From an uncultured Lachnospiraceae bacterium (GTDB lineage: Bacteria; Bacillota; Clostridia; Lachnospirales; Lachnospiraceae), in the NCBI GenBank assembly GCA_949740535.1, contig CATJHO010000145.1, positions 24,475 to 88,474 on the forward strand: a stretch of 64,000 bases of DNA. Reading direction: 5' to 3'. The position numbers and the translations under genes are program-made. The notes beneath the pieces are model-generated. The model saw nothing but the letters and a program-made list of their open reading frames with translations, was not told where the DNA came from and did not search any database. Below, in pieces: positions 19,300 to 29,300 of this stretch (its first letter is position 1; each line of letters begins with the position of its first letter).

Positions 19300-21429
19300 A
19301 TGGAGAAGAAAGAATTTACCAAGAGTGAGTATTACCGGAATAGGGAGCTTTCCTGGCTGGCCTTTAATGAGCGGGTGCTCAGCGAGGCCAGAGACAAGAA
19401 TATTCCTCTTTTTGAGCGCCTCAAATTTTTGAGTATTACAGCTTCCAATCTGGATGAATTTTTTATGATCCGGGTGGCGTCCTTGAAGGATATGGTTCAT
19501 GCCAAGTACACCAAGAAAGATATTGCAGGACTTACGCCTCAGGAACAGCTGGATGAGATCATTAAAGTGACCAGAGAAATGGTGGGCGCCCAGTATTCTG
19601 CCTATTCCCGTTCCCTTCTGCCGCTTTTGCGGCAGCATGGGCTCTCGGTGGTGCAGGAGCATGAGGATTTGGACGAGGAGCAGGGCAGATATGCAGATCG
19701 GTATTTCCGGGAAAATGTCTATCCGGTGCTGACGCCCATGGCGGTGGATTCTTCCAGGCCCTTCCCTCTGATCCGCAATAAGTCTTTGAATATCGGCGCT
19801 CTGCTGTCCAAGAAGAACGAGAAGACAGAAGAGCTGGAATTTGCCACGGTACAGGTACCTTCCGTGCTTCCCAGGATTGTGCGTCTGCCGGATGCCAAGG
19901 ATGGGACGAAGGTTGTGATCCTTCTGGAAGAAATCATTGAGCGGAATATGCAGCAACTGTTTTTAAGCTATAACATTGTCTGCGCGCATCCCTATCGTCT
20001 GATGCGCAATGCAGATTTGACCATTGATGAGGATGATGCTTCGGATCTGCTAAAGGAGATTCAGAAACAGCTGAAAAAGCGCCAGTGGGGCGAGGCCATC
20101 CGCCTGGAAGTGGAAGACAAGATGGATAAGCGTCTCTTAAAGCTTCTGCGTAAAGAGCTGAATATCAAGGAAGACTCCATTTTCAAGATCAGCGGCCCTC
20201 TGGACTTAACCTTTTTGATGAAAATGTACGGCATGGATGGTTTTGAGGCTTTGAAGTATCCCAAGCATGTGCCGGCTGCCGTGAAAGAACTTCCGGCAGA
20301 CTGTGATATTTTTGAGGAGCTGCGCAAGGGGGATGTACTGCTTCACCATCCCTACCAAACCTTTGATCCGGTGGTAAAGTTTGTGCGGGATGCGGCGTCA
20401 GATCCCAAGGTGCTGGCCATTAAGCAGACCCTGTACCGGGTCAGCGGCAATTCTCCCATTATCGCGGCTCTGGCCCAGGCAGCGGAGAATGGCAAGCAGG
20501 TGTCGGTTCTGGTGGAGCTGAAGGCCCGGTTTGACGAGGAGAACAACATTCTCTGGGCCAAAATGCTGGAGAAAGCGGGATGCCATGTGATTTATGGCCT
20601 GGTGGGGCTGAAAACCCACAGCAAGATCACGCTGGTAGTGCGCCGGGAGGATGACGGGATCCGCCGGTATGTACACCTGGGAACCGGCAATTACAACGAT
20701 TCCACTGCCAAGCTGTATACCGATCTGGGGTTAATGACCTGTTCGGCGCCTATCGGGGAGGATGCCACGGCGGTCTTTAATATGCTGTCCGGTTATTCAG
20801 AGCCAGTAGGGTGGAATAAGCTTTCCCTGGCGCCTATCTGGTTAAAAGAACGCTTCCTGCAGCTGATCCGCAGAGAGCAGGAGCATGCAGTTATGGGAGA
20901 AAAGGGACATATTATGGCGAAGATGAATTCTCTGTGCGATCCCGATGTGATAGCAGCGCTTTATGAGGCCTCTGCGGCAGGGGTGAAGATTGATCTTCTG
21001 ATTCGCGGAATCTGCTGCCTGAAGGTGGGAATTGCGGGTGTCAGCGAGCATATTTCCGTACGGTCGATTGTAGGGAATTTTCTGGAGCACAGCCGGATCT
21101 TTTACTTTCATAATGGAGGGCAGGAGGAGGTTTACTGCGCCAGCTCTGACTGGATGCCCAGGAATCTGGAGAAGCGGGTGGAGATACTCTTCCCCATTGA
21201 ACAGGAACAGCTGAAAAAGGAAGTGATTCATATTCTGGATATAGAATTTCAGGATAATGTGAAGGCTCATCTGCTGCAGAGTGATGACACCTATGTGAAG
21301 GCAGATCGGAGAGGAAAGGTGTCTGTAAGCTCACAGGATTACTTTGTTGAGGAAGCCAGAGAAAAGGCAAAAACCCAGAGCCAGGGATTTACCGGCCGGG
21401 TGTTTATTCCGGAGGAGCCGATAGAGTAA
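19300..21429 (+). CDS. ppk1: Polyphosphate kinase 1
   Basis: YYRNRELSWLAFNERVL, IRVASLKDM, ELKARFDEENNI, KTHSKITLVVR. Confidence 0.95.
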   Translation: MEKKEFTKSEYYRNRELSWLAFNERVLSEARDKNIPLFERLKFLSITASNLDEFFMIRVASLKDMVHAKYTKKDIAGLTPQEQLDEIIKVTREMVGAQYSAYSRSLLPLLRQHGLSVVQEHEDLDEEQGRYADRYFRENVYPVLTPMAVDSSRPFPLIRNKSLNIGALLSKKNEKTEELEFATVQVPSVLPRIVRLPDAKDGTKVVILLEEIIERNMQQLFLSYNIVCAHPYRLMRNADLTIDEDDASDLLKEIQKQLKKRQWGEAIRLEVEDKMDKRLLKLLRKELNIKEDSIFKISGPLDLTFLMKMYGMDGFEALKYPKHVPAAVKELPADCDIFEELRKGDVLLHHPYQTFDPVVKFVRDAASDPKVLAIKQTLYRVSGNSPIIAALAQAAENGKQVSVLVELKARFDEENNILWAKMLEKAGCHVIYGLVGLKTHSKITLVVRREDDGIRRYVHLGTGNYNDSTAKLYTDLGLMTCSAPIGEDATAVFNMLSGYSEPVGWNKLSLAPIWLKERFLQLIRREQEHAVMGEKGHIMAKMNSLCDPDVIAALYEASAAGVKIDLLIRGICCLKVGIAGVSEHISVRSIVGNFLEHSRIFYFHNGGQEEVYCASSDWMPRNLEKRVEILFPIEQEQLKKEVIHILDIEFQDNVKAHLLQSDDTYVKADRRGKVSVSSQDYFVEEAREKAKTQSQGFTGRVFIPEEPIE

Positions 21430-21448
21430 AGGGGTTGAAATTGACAGC

Positions 21449-23278
21449 ATGAAGCGCATACATTCGCTTCTGATAGGTGTAATAAGCATCATGATACTGG
21501 CGGCTTCCGTTTCCGTTTCGGAAGCGTTCCGGCAGCAAAGGGAGGCGGAAAAAGCCTTTGAGGATAAGTTCTGCCTGGTCTTTGAGGGAGAAAGGATCCG
21601 TCCGTGGGAGCAGGAGGGGACCGTGTATTTTTTCCTGCCCTCTCATTTCACATGGGAAAATACAAGTCTGGAGGTTTTAGACGGCGAACTTCAGATTGAC
21701 GGCGGGGTCGTGAATTCCTCTGATTTTGTGCAGTATGAGACAGACAGAACCTACGACTACTCCTTCACCAGGAAGAAGAAATCCTATGAGGGAAAGCTTA
21801 CCTTTTTACAGTCTGCCAATATTGGAAGCATCTATATTGAGACAGAAAGCGGTTCTATGGATCAGGTAGATCGGGATAAGAAGCACAAGGAACAGGGACA
21901 GATTTTGGTCAAAGACCCAAGGGGAGGTATTTCTTACCGGGGGCCTTTCCTCTCTATAAAAAGCAGGGGAAATTCCACCTGGGAAACAGAAAAGAAATCA
22001 TATTCTTTGAAGCTTCCCAATCCGGTGGATTTTTTCGCTATGGGTGAGGCAGGAAACTGGGTGCTCTTAAGCAATGTGCTGGATGGAAACAAGCTGCAGA
22101 ACAAGCTGTGCTTTGAGATGGCAGAAGAGTTTGGTCTTGCCTATACGCCAAAGGGAGAATGGGTGGATCTCTATCTGAACGGCCGGTATTGGGGAAACTA
22201 TCTTTTGTGTGAAAAGATTGAGGTGGGAGAGAACCGGGTGGAGATTACGGATCTGGAAGAGGAGACAAAGCAGCTGAACGGCCGGCTGCAGGATCTGGAA
22301 ACCTATGATACAGGCACCCGCAAGGGAGTTCTGGCATCTCAGAACCCGGAGGACATCAGCGGCGGTTATCTGATTGAAAAGGACAGCTACTATGACAGTG
22401 TCAGCGGATTTGTGACAGAAGATGGGAATCTCTTTTCCCTTAAATCGCCGCAGTATGCTACGCGGGAACAGATAGATTATGTGGCTGGTTATATTCAGCA
22501 GATTGAGAACCGGATTCTTGCAAAGGATAAGGATTTGTTTCAGTACATTGATCTGGATTCCTTTGTGCGCAGATATCTGCTGGACGAAACCGTGCTGAAT
22601 TACGATTTTGGTGTTACCAGCATGTATTTTTATAAAGATCGGAACAGCCAGATGCTGTATGCAGGGCCGGTATGGGATTATGACACCTGTATGGGGACCG
22701 GCATTTTCAGTACTTCCAAGGTTCTGGCGGCCTTAGATATCCGGGACCATCGGGGAGCGGGGAGTATCAGCTGGTATCCCTGTCTTTATGAAAACGAAAC
22801 CTTTTACCAGGAGACAGTTACGGCTTACCGCCAGTTTGTGAGACCCTATATTTTAAGCATGATAGAGCCAGGCGGGAAGATTGATCAGAGCGCGGAAAGG
22901 ATCCGTTCATCTATCCAAATGGACAAGACCCGCTGGTCTTACCGGGAAATCGGCATTGGGCATTACGAAAGTTTTGATAACAATGTACGGTATATGAAGT
23001 ATTTTCTGGGAAGAAGACTCCGTTTTCTGGATCAGCAGTGGCTGGGTGAGGATAATCGTTATGAGGAAGCAGGAACAGGAGAAATCCACCAGGTAACTTT
23101 TGCAGGTGCGGAAAGAACAGAGGTGGTGGAAGTTCCGGACGGCGAGGTGATGCTGGCAGCTCCGGATCACCTTCTGAAGGAAGGGGAAAAATGGTATAAC
23201 CGGCAGGATCGGAGAGCCTGGAATACAGAACTTCCAATTTATGAAGATATGGTCTTTGAGGCAGGGAGCGGAACATAG
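21449..23278 (+). CDS. CotH kinase family protein (copy 1)
   Basis: IKSRGNSTWETEKKSYSLKL, DLYLNGRYWGNYLLCEKIE, GPVWDYDTCMG: CotH-type motifs; N-terminal signal/TM. Confidence 0.88.
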   Translation: MKRIHSLLIGVISIMILAASVSVSEAFRQQREAEKAFEDKFCLVFEGERIRPWEQEGTVYFFLPSHFTWENTSLEVLDGELQIDGGVVNSSDFVQYETDRTYDYSFTRKKKSYEGKLTFLQSANIGSIYIETESGSMDQVDRDKKHKEQGQILVKDPRGGISYRGPFLSIKSRGNSTWETEKKSYSLKLPNPVDFFAMGEAGNWVLLSNVLDGNKLQNKLCFEMAEEFGLAYTPKGEWVDLYLNGRYWGNYLLCEKIEVGENRVEITDLEEETKQLNGRLQDLETYDTGTRKGVLASQNPEDISGGYLIEKDSYYDSVSGFVTEDGNLFSLKSPQYATREQIDYVAGYIQQIENRILAKDKDLFQYIDLDSFVRRYLLDETVLNYDFGVTSMYFYKDRNSQMLYAGPVWDYDTCMGTGIFSTSKVLAALDIRDHRGAGSISWYPCLYENETFYQETVTAYRQFVRPYILSMIEPGGKIDQSAERIRSSIQMDKTRWSYREIGIGHYESFDNNVRYMKYFLGRRLRFLDQQWLGEDNRYEEAGTGEIHQVTFAGAERTEVVEVPDGEVMLAAPDHLLKEGEKWYNRQDRRAWNTELPIYEDMVFEAGSGT

Positions 23279-23302
23279 GTTAGAAAGAGGGGGAACATAA
23301 GG

Positions 23303-25144
23303 ATGAGGCGGGTATATTCAATTCTCGCAGGATTGGTAAGTGTTGTATTGCTGACTGCTTTTATTCATGTTTCAGAAGCTGAAATGGACAGCGTAGAAGC
23401 TGTGAAGGATCAGGAAGGGGAGTTTTTTCTTGTTTATGAGGAGGTAAACATCCGTCCCTGGGAGAAGGACGGAACCCTTTATTTTTTCCTGCCTTCCTAT
23501 TTCCAGTGGGAGAAGGCGCAGTTTGAGGTTTTGCGGGGAGAACTGGAGATTGCCGGAGAGGCAGTAGAGTCTTTCACAGATACGGTTCCTTATGAATTTG
23601 AAAAGGATTATGAGTACTGTTTTATTCAGAAGGAAAAAGAGAACAGAGGAACCCTGCAGTTTCTGAAATCTGCCAATGTGGGAGCGGTTTACATAGAGAC
23701 TGAGAGCGGCTCAATGGAAGAGGTGGATGCAGATAAGAGGTACCAGGAGCGGGGATTGATACTGGTGAAGGATGAGGAAGGGGAGACGTTCTATGGCGGT
23801 TTTCTGGACACGATAAAAAGCAGAGGGAATTCTACCTGGGGGACAGAGAAAAAATCTTACACTATTAAGCTCGATAAGCCTGCTGATCTGTTTGGTATGG
23901 GGGAGGCCAGGGGCTGGATTCTTTTGAGCAATGTTCTGGAAGGGAGTAAGCTTCACAATAAAATCTGTCTGGAGATGGCAGCGGATTTTGGACTTACCTA
24001 TACGCCGGAAAGTGAATGGGTGGATCTGTATCTGAATGGCTGGTACTGGGGAAATTATCTGGTATGTGAAAAGATTGAAGTGGGGGAAAACCGTGTAGAT
24101 ATCGAAGATCTGGAGGGAGCGACGAAGCAGCTGAATGGCAGCCTGGAAGACCTGGAGGAATTTGATACAGGAGAACAAAAAGGGGTCCTTGCAACACGAA
24201 ACCCCGAAGATATTACGGGAGGGTATATTATCGAGAAAGATGTTCATGATGACAGCATCAGTGATTTTACCACGGATGATGGAAATCTTTTTCAGCTTAA
24301 GTCGCCCCAATATGCCACACAGGAGCAGGTGGCCTACATATCTGATTATATACAGCAGATAGAGGATATGGTTCTTATACAGGATGAGGCTGTGTTTGAC
24401 TATATTGACTTAGACTCCTTTGTGCATCGATATCTGCTGGACGAATTGGTCTGGAACGGAGATTTTGGGATTAACAGTCTGTTTTTTTATAAAGAGCAGA
24501 ACGATTCTGTTCTGTACGCGGGTCCCGTCTGGGATTACGACGGCTGTCTGGGGAGCAGCAGATTTGCGGGGACAAAGGTTCTGCTGGTTCGGGAAATTGA
24601 AAATTACAAAACAGAAATGGAGAAATGCCTGACCTGGTATCCATATCTCTACGAAAACGAACGGTTTTACAAAGAGACTGTGAATACTTATGAGAAAATG
24701 GTAAGACCTTATATCCTGGAATTGATTCAGGAAGAGACAGGAAAAATTGATCGTTATGCAGAGCATATCCGCCAGTCCGTCCGTTTGGATATGATTCGAT
24801 GGTCTTATTCTGACTATCGGGCAGGGCATTATGAAAGTTTTGATAATAATGTCCGTTATGTCAAGTATTTTCTGGCAAGACGCCTTCGTTTTCTGGATCA
24901 GGAATGGCTGGGAGAGGACAACCGCTATGAACCGGAGGGAACAGGAGAATTGCATCAGGTGACTTTTACAGGGCCTGGCGGAACGGAGATCATAGAGGTG
25001 CTGGATGGGGAAGAGATACTGATTACACCGGAACATCTTCTAGGAGAGGGAGAGTGGTGGTGCGATAAGCGGAACGAAGGCGCTTTGTATCCGGAGCTTC
25101 CCGTCTATGAAGATGTCGTATATTATTCTAAGGACGGAATGTAG
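23303..25144 (+). CDS. CotH kinase family protein (copy 2)
   Basis: IKSRGNSTWGTEKKSYTIKL, DLYLNGWYWGNYLVCEKIE, GPVWDYDGCLG; collinear paralog of the preceding gene. Confidence 0.88.
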   Translation: MRRVYSILAGLVSVVLLTAFIHVSEAEMDSVEAVKDQEGEFFLVYEEVNIRPWEKDGTLYFFLPSYFQWEKAQFEVLRGELEIAGEAVESFTDTVPYEFEKDYEYCFIQKEKENRGTLQFLKSANVGAVYIETESGSMEEVDADKRYQERGLILVKDEEGETFYGGFLDTIKSRGNSTWGTEKKSYTIKLDKPADLFGMGEARGWILLSNVLEGSKLHNKICLEMAADFGLTYTPESEWVDLYLNGWYWGNYLVCEKIEVGENRVDIEDLEGATKQLNGSLEDLEEFDTGEQKGVLATRNPEDITGGYIIEKDVHDDSISDFTTDDGNLFQLKSPQYATQEQVAYISDYIQQIEDMVLIQDEAVFDYIDLDSFVHRYLLDELVWNGDFGINSLFFYKEQNDSVLYAGPVWDYDGCLGSSRFAGTKVLLVREIENYKTEMEKCLTWYPYLYENERFYKETVNTYEKMVRPYILELIQEETGKIDRYAEHIRQSVRLDMIRWSYSDYRAGHYESFDNNVRYVKYFLARRLRFLDQEWLGEDNRYEPEGTGELHQVTFTGPGGTEIIEVLDGEEILITPEHLLGEGEWWCDKRNEGALYPELPVYEDVVYYSKDGM

Positions 25145-25222
25145 ACAGAAGCATCAAATCATAGTATACTTATACCAGGTGTACCAAGCCATAGAGATTT
25201 TGAAACAGAGAGGAAATAAAGA

Positions 25223-25681
25223 ATGAAAAAAACGATAAAGCTTATCACAGCTCTGTGTATGATTCTGACACTGGCCGCATGCGGCAGGACGGAAAAGGTT
25301 ACGTATCGCTCCGAGCATGAGGAGAGCAGCGGCCTGAAGCTGACAGACACCATGACATTGACTGCCAAAAAGGATATGGTTCAGGAGATTAAGGATGTGA
25401 TCGAGATTGACATGTCCGGCCTTGATAAGGAAGAGCAGAAAAAGATGGCAGCTGCGTATAATAAACTGGTGGATCAGTATATGGCTGTGGAAGGAGTGGA
25501 ATGTACCAGCATGGCAGGTACAGGGACATATACCATTTCCATTACCATTGATGCAGAGAGTGAAGCTTTGGAGGAGCTGGCATCCAGAGATATGATTGTG
25601 ATTGAAGGCGAAGGAGGAGCTCTTTCTCTGGAGGCGGTAGGAGCATCTTTGGAGGAGAACGGGTATACCAGGGAGGAGTAA
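25223..25681 (+). CDS. YehR/DUF1307-like lipoprotein
   Basis: Lipobox LAACG; TVTYRSEHEESSG-type N-terminus and overall size fit DUF1307 proteins. Confidence 0.65.
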   Translation: MKKTIKLITALCMILTLAACGRTEKVTYRSEHEESSGLKLTDTMTLTAKKDMVQEIKDVIEIDMSGLDKEEQKKMAAAYNKLVDQYMAVEGVECTSMAGTGTYTISITIDAESEALEELASRDMIVIEGEGGALSLEAVGASLEENGYTREE

Positions 25682-25713
25682 TTGCAGAAAATAAGCAAAT
25701 CATCATAAAGGAC

Positions 25714-25778
25714 GGAACGGACACAGCATAAGCCCTCTGGTTTTCCTATATCCAGAGGGCTTATGCTGTGTCCGTTCC
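25714..25778. terminator. Probable bidirectional terminator between convergent genes
   Basis: Perfect 27-bp inverted repeat GGAACGGACACAGCATAAGCCCTCTGG / CCAGAGGGCTTATGCTGTGTCCGTTCC, 11-nt loop, between convergent genes. Confidence 0.7.
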
Positions 25779-25791
25779 TGTTTGCCGGCTG

Positions 25792-26607
25792 TTATAACAT
25801 GAATTTTTCAATGATCTCAGCGATTCCAGAGTGATTGTTATCATGTCTGGTAATGTAGGCACCGTAGGGATACATTTCCGGACGGGAATTTTTCATGACA
25901 CAGGGCAGTTTGACCGCCTGCAGCATGGAGATGTCATTCTCGGCATCTCCGGCTGCCAGGGTGTTTTCATAAGGAATGTTCAGGTACTCGCTGATAAAAC
26001 GGACGCCGCTTCCCTTATTGATGCCTTCCGGAAGGAATTCCAGATAGATATCACAGGAAAAGAACATGTCCAGATGGTTTTTCCTGGCCCAGGGCTCCAT
26101 GTGCTTTCGAAAGTTCTCCAGATTTTCGCGGTTATGAAGATCGATAAAAAGCAGTTTGATGGGATCCTCATCCAGAGCCTTTGCTGCGTCCTCCACAACC
26201 TCATAGGGGAGAATGGTAGAAGCAGAATAATACTTCATTTCCTCTGTGTCGTGTTCGCACAGAGCTCCGGCCTGATTATAGGTCTGAGGATGAAGGTGGA
26301 ACTTATAGGCCTCGTCAAAGGCCTCCCGGATGCAGTCCCGGTGAACCCCCTGATAGAAAATGGTCTCCTTTTTATGGGCGTCATAGATAAGGGCGCCGTT
26401 GGAGGTGATGGCGTAACAGCCGGGAGAGGTCAGACCCAGCCGCTCGATCTGACGGGCAGTGCTCACCAGAGGACGGCCGGTGGTAACTACCACAGCATGA
26501 CCCAGGCTGACAGCTTTGTGAACTGCTTCCAGGTTTTCTGGAGTAATTTCTTTGGAATCGTTCAATAGTGTTCCGTCCAGATCCACAAATAAAATCTTTT
26601 TTTCCAT
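25792..26607 (-). CDS. Cof-type HAD-IIB family hydrolase
   Basis: LFVDLDGTLLNDSKEI, TTGRPL, GDAENDISML motifs. Confidence 0.93.
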   Translation of the reverse strand: MEKKILFVDLDGTLLNDSKEITPENLEAVHKAVSLGHAVVVTTGRPLVSTARQIERLGLTSPGCYAITSNGALIYDAHKKETIFYQGVHRDCIREAFDEAYKFHLHPQTYNQAGALCEHDTEEMKYYSASTILPYEVVEDAAKALDEDPIKLLFIDLHNRENLENFRKHMEPWARKNHLDMFFSCDIYLEFLPEGINKGSGVRFISEYLNIPYENTLAAGDAENDISMLQAVKLPCVMKNSRPEMYPYGAYITRHDNNHSGIAEIIEKFML

Positions 26608-26623
26608 AATAGTAACTCCCTTT

Positions 26624-27589
26624 CTAATCCAGTATTTTTAAGAACCGTTCCCGCAGAATCTCATCCGGGTATTGGCCAAGCATAGCTGTCTGCTCCGGAC
26701 TGATCAGGCCGCCGGCCATCTCAGAGTGTCCGCCGCCGCTGCCGATTCCCGCAAGGGCATCGTGGATCAGGCGGCCGGCATGGACGTCAGCTGTTTCCGA
26801 GCGGACAGAGAGTTTGATGCCGTCTGACCGGCGGCAGAATACCACAGAAACCAGCACCTCTTCCAGAGACAGGAGAAAATCAGACAGAGCCGCGATGAGT
26901 CCGTCAGGACAGGAAAAAGGAATAGAAGCAAATCCTGTCTTGTCATAGAGGGTAATGCTGTTGATGGCAGCACTGTAAGCCCGCAGATCTGTAAGCTCAA
27001 GATTGTTGCGTTCCAGCTCAGAGAGCTTGCCGGAATCACATAGGGGGAAGAGATACGAAAACATCTCAATATCCAGCTGTGTGACTCCACGGGAAAACTG
27101 AAGCGTATCCATGCGGATGCCGTAGAGCAGAGCAGCAGCCGTATTTTCATCCGGCAGGATTCCAAGATTTTTATAGTATTGGGCGATCAAAGTGGCGCAG
27201 GCGCCGGTGATTCGGATATCGGAATAAAGATATTCCGTTTCGATAAAGGCAGGGTGATGGTCGATACATGCGATCTCATCCCCGATGAAATCTGTGATAT
27301 TTCCACTGTTTTTCTGGCTGTCCACACAGATAATGGGATCGGATGCCTGCATCCGGGAATAAAGATGCTCATAAGAAATCATTTGAATGCCAAAGGCATC
27401 CAGCATCTTGGAAGTGCTGAGCTTATCGATACGCCCGGCGTAACAGAGCGTGCTCTCGATTCCCATATGCATAAAAAGACCCTGAAGTCCAAAAGCAGAG
27501 GCAATGGCGTCCGGATCCGGGAAATTGTGGGTCTGGATGTATACATGTTTTCCCTGGCAGAGCTGGACCAGCCGGTTAAAATCTTCCAT
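26624..27589 (-). CDS. DHH family phosphoesterase (NrnA-like)
   Basis: THNFPDPDAIASAFGLQ, CIDHHPA, C-terminal GSGGGHSEMAGG (DHHA1). Confidence 0.88.
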   Translation of the reverse strand: MEDFNRLVQLCQGKHVYIQTHNFPDPDAIASAFGLQGLFMHMGIESTLCYAGRIDKLSTSKMLDAFGIQMISYEHLYSRMQASDPIICVDSQKNSGNITDFIGDEIACIDHHPAFIETEYLYSDIRITGACATLIAQYYKNLGILPDENTAAALLYGIRMDTLQFSRGVTQLDIEMFSYLFPLCDSGKLSELERNNLELTDLRAYSAAINSITLYDKTGFASIPFSCPDGLIAALSDFLLSLEEVLVSVVFCRRSDGIKLSVRSETADVHAGRLIHDALAGIGSGGGHSEMAGGLISPEQTAMLGQYPDEILRERFLKILD

Positions 27590-27781
27590 AAATCCGTAAC
27601 TTCCTTTCTGACGATACATGTGATTTTGGGTATCGGGATCGGCAGACGGCAGTTATAGCCGCCCGTCCCATTCTCGGAATGATTATAACAGAAATTGCAA
27701 AAGAAGTATAGTATTACCGTTTCCAGGTTATCATAAGGGAGACCAAGCAAACCATAAGTAAATTTAGGAGGTACCAGAGCA

Positions 27782-29188
27782 ATGGGTATCAGGCTTTCCG
27801 AGCATTTGGACAAAAATGTAACGAACTTGAATGAAATTTTGAATCTGGACAGTAATTTTGATATTATTCGCAAGGGGATTACCATAGCAGGGAGAGATGC
27901 CTGTATTTATTTTATTGACGGCTTTCTGGAGGAAGCTATTATGGAAAAGCTGCTGGAGTTTTTCTATAAACTGAAGCCGGAAGAACTGCCCATGACAGCC
28001 AGGCAGATGATCGATCACGTGGTGCCCTATGTGGAAGTTACGGCAATTGACGAGGAAGACCTGCTGATTCAAAGCCTGCTCTCCGGCATTACCTGTCTTC
28101 TCATTGACGGATATGATACCTGTATCGGTCTGGACTGCCGTTCTTATCCTATGCGCGGGGTGGATGAACCCTCCAAAGATAAAGCTCTTCGAGGCTCCAA
28201 GGATGGATTTGTGGAGACCGTGGTATTCAATACGGCTCTGATCCGGCGGCGGATTCGAAGTCCCAAGCTGTCCATGGAGATTCTCACAGCAGGAAAAACC
28301 TCCCGGACGGATATTGTGCTCTGCTATATGCAGGATCGAGTGGACCGGAAGCTTCTCAGGGAGATCCGGGGACGGATCAACGCCATTAAGGTGGATGCAC
28401 TGACGATGAATCAGGAGAGCCTGGCGGAATGCATTTATGAACGGAAATGGTTTAATCCCTTTCCCAAGTTTAAGTTTACCGAGCGGCCGGACGCTGCTTC
28501 CGCCGCCATATTGGAGGGAAACATTGTTGTATTGGTGGACAATTCACCTCAGGCGATGGTTGTGCCTACGTCGATTTTTGATATTGTGGAGGAAGCGGAT
28601 GACTATTATTTTCCGCCGGTGACCGGTTCCTATCTGCGGCTGACCCGGTTTCTGATTGCCCTTATAACCCTGCTTTTGACTCCCGTGTTTCTGCTTCTGT
28701 TTCAGAATCCTCAGTGGATTCCGCCCTGGCTTTCCTTTATTCAGATTAAGGAAGCCGTCAACGTGCCTATTGTCTGGCAGTTCCTGATGCTGGAGCTGGC
28801 GATTGACGGTCTGCGGCTGGCCGCCATCAATACACCCAGTATGCTGAGCACACCTCTAAGTGTGGTGGCTGGTATTGTTCTGGGACAGTTTACAGTGGAT
28901 TCCGGATGGTTTAATGCGGAGATTATGATGTATATGGCCTTTGTAGCCATTGCCAACTATACGCAGTCCAGCTACGAATTAAGCTATGCCCTCAAATTCA
29001 TGCGGCTGATTATGCTGGTGCTTACCTCGTTGTTTAATCTCTGGGGATTCTTAGCGGGTCTTCTGATTACCATTACAGCCATTGTGGGGAATAAAACCAT
29101 TGCAGGAAAGAGCTATATTTATCCCTTGCTGCCTCTCAATTTGACACAGCTTAAGAAGCGGTTTCTGCGGCTGCGGCTGAAGGAGTAG
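27782..29188 (+). CDS. spoVAF: Spore germination protein, GerA/SpoVAF family
   Basis: DALTMNQESLAECIYERKWFNPFPKFKFTERPDAASAAILEG and GerA-type TM domain characteristic of SpoVAF. Confidence 0.88.
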   Translation: MGIRLSEHLDKNVTNLNEILNLDSNFDIIRKGITIAGRDACIYFIDGFLEEAIMEKLLEFFYKLKPEELPMTARQMIDHVVPYVEVTAIDEEDLLIQSLLSGITCLLIDGYDTCIGLDCRSYPMRGVDEPSKDKALRGSKDGFVETVVFNTALIRRRIRSPKLSMEILTAGKTSRTDIVLCYMQDRVDRKLLREIRGRINAIKVDALTMNQESLAECIYERKWFNPFPKFKFTERPDAASAAILEGNIVVLVDNSPQAMVVPTSIFDIVEEADDYYFPPVTGSYLRLTRFLIALITLLLTPVFLLLFQNPQWIPPWLSFIQIKEAVNVPIVWQFLMLELAIDGLRLAAINTPSMLSTPLSVVAGIVLGQFTVDSGWFNAEIMMYMAFVAIANYTQSSYELSYALKFMRLIMLVLTSLFNLWGFLAGLLITITAIVGNKTIAGKSYIYPLLPLNLTQLKKRFLRLRLKE

Positions 29189-29300
29189 AAAACGGATTTA
29201 AGTTTCATCCCTTTCTTTTAAATCCACGTTCTTCACAAGTTCATCCTTTTGTGCTATACTAAAAAATAGTGTGAAGAAATACGCGAAAGGGATGATATCA

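Noticed and set aside
25831-26568. 245-aa + strand ORF opposite the HAD hydrolase
   Set aside because: The minus strand has full HAD motifs; the + strand ORF is a shadow.
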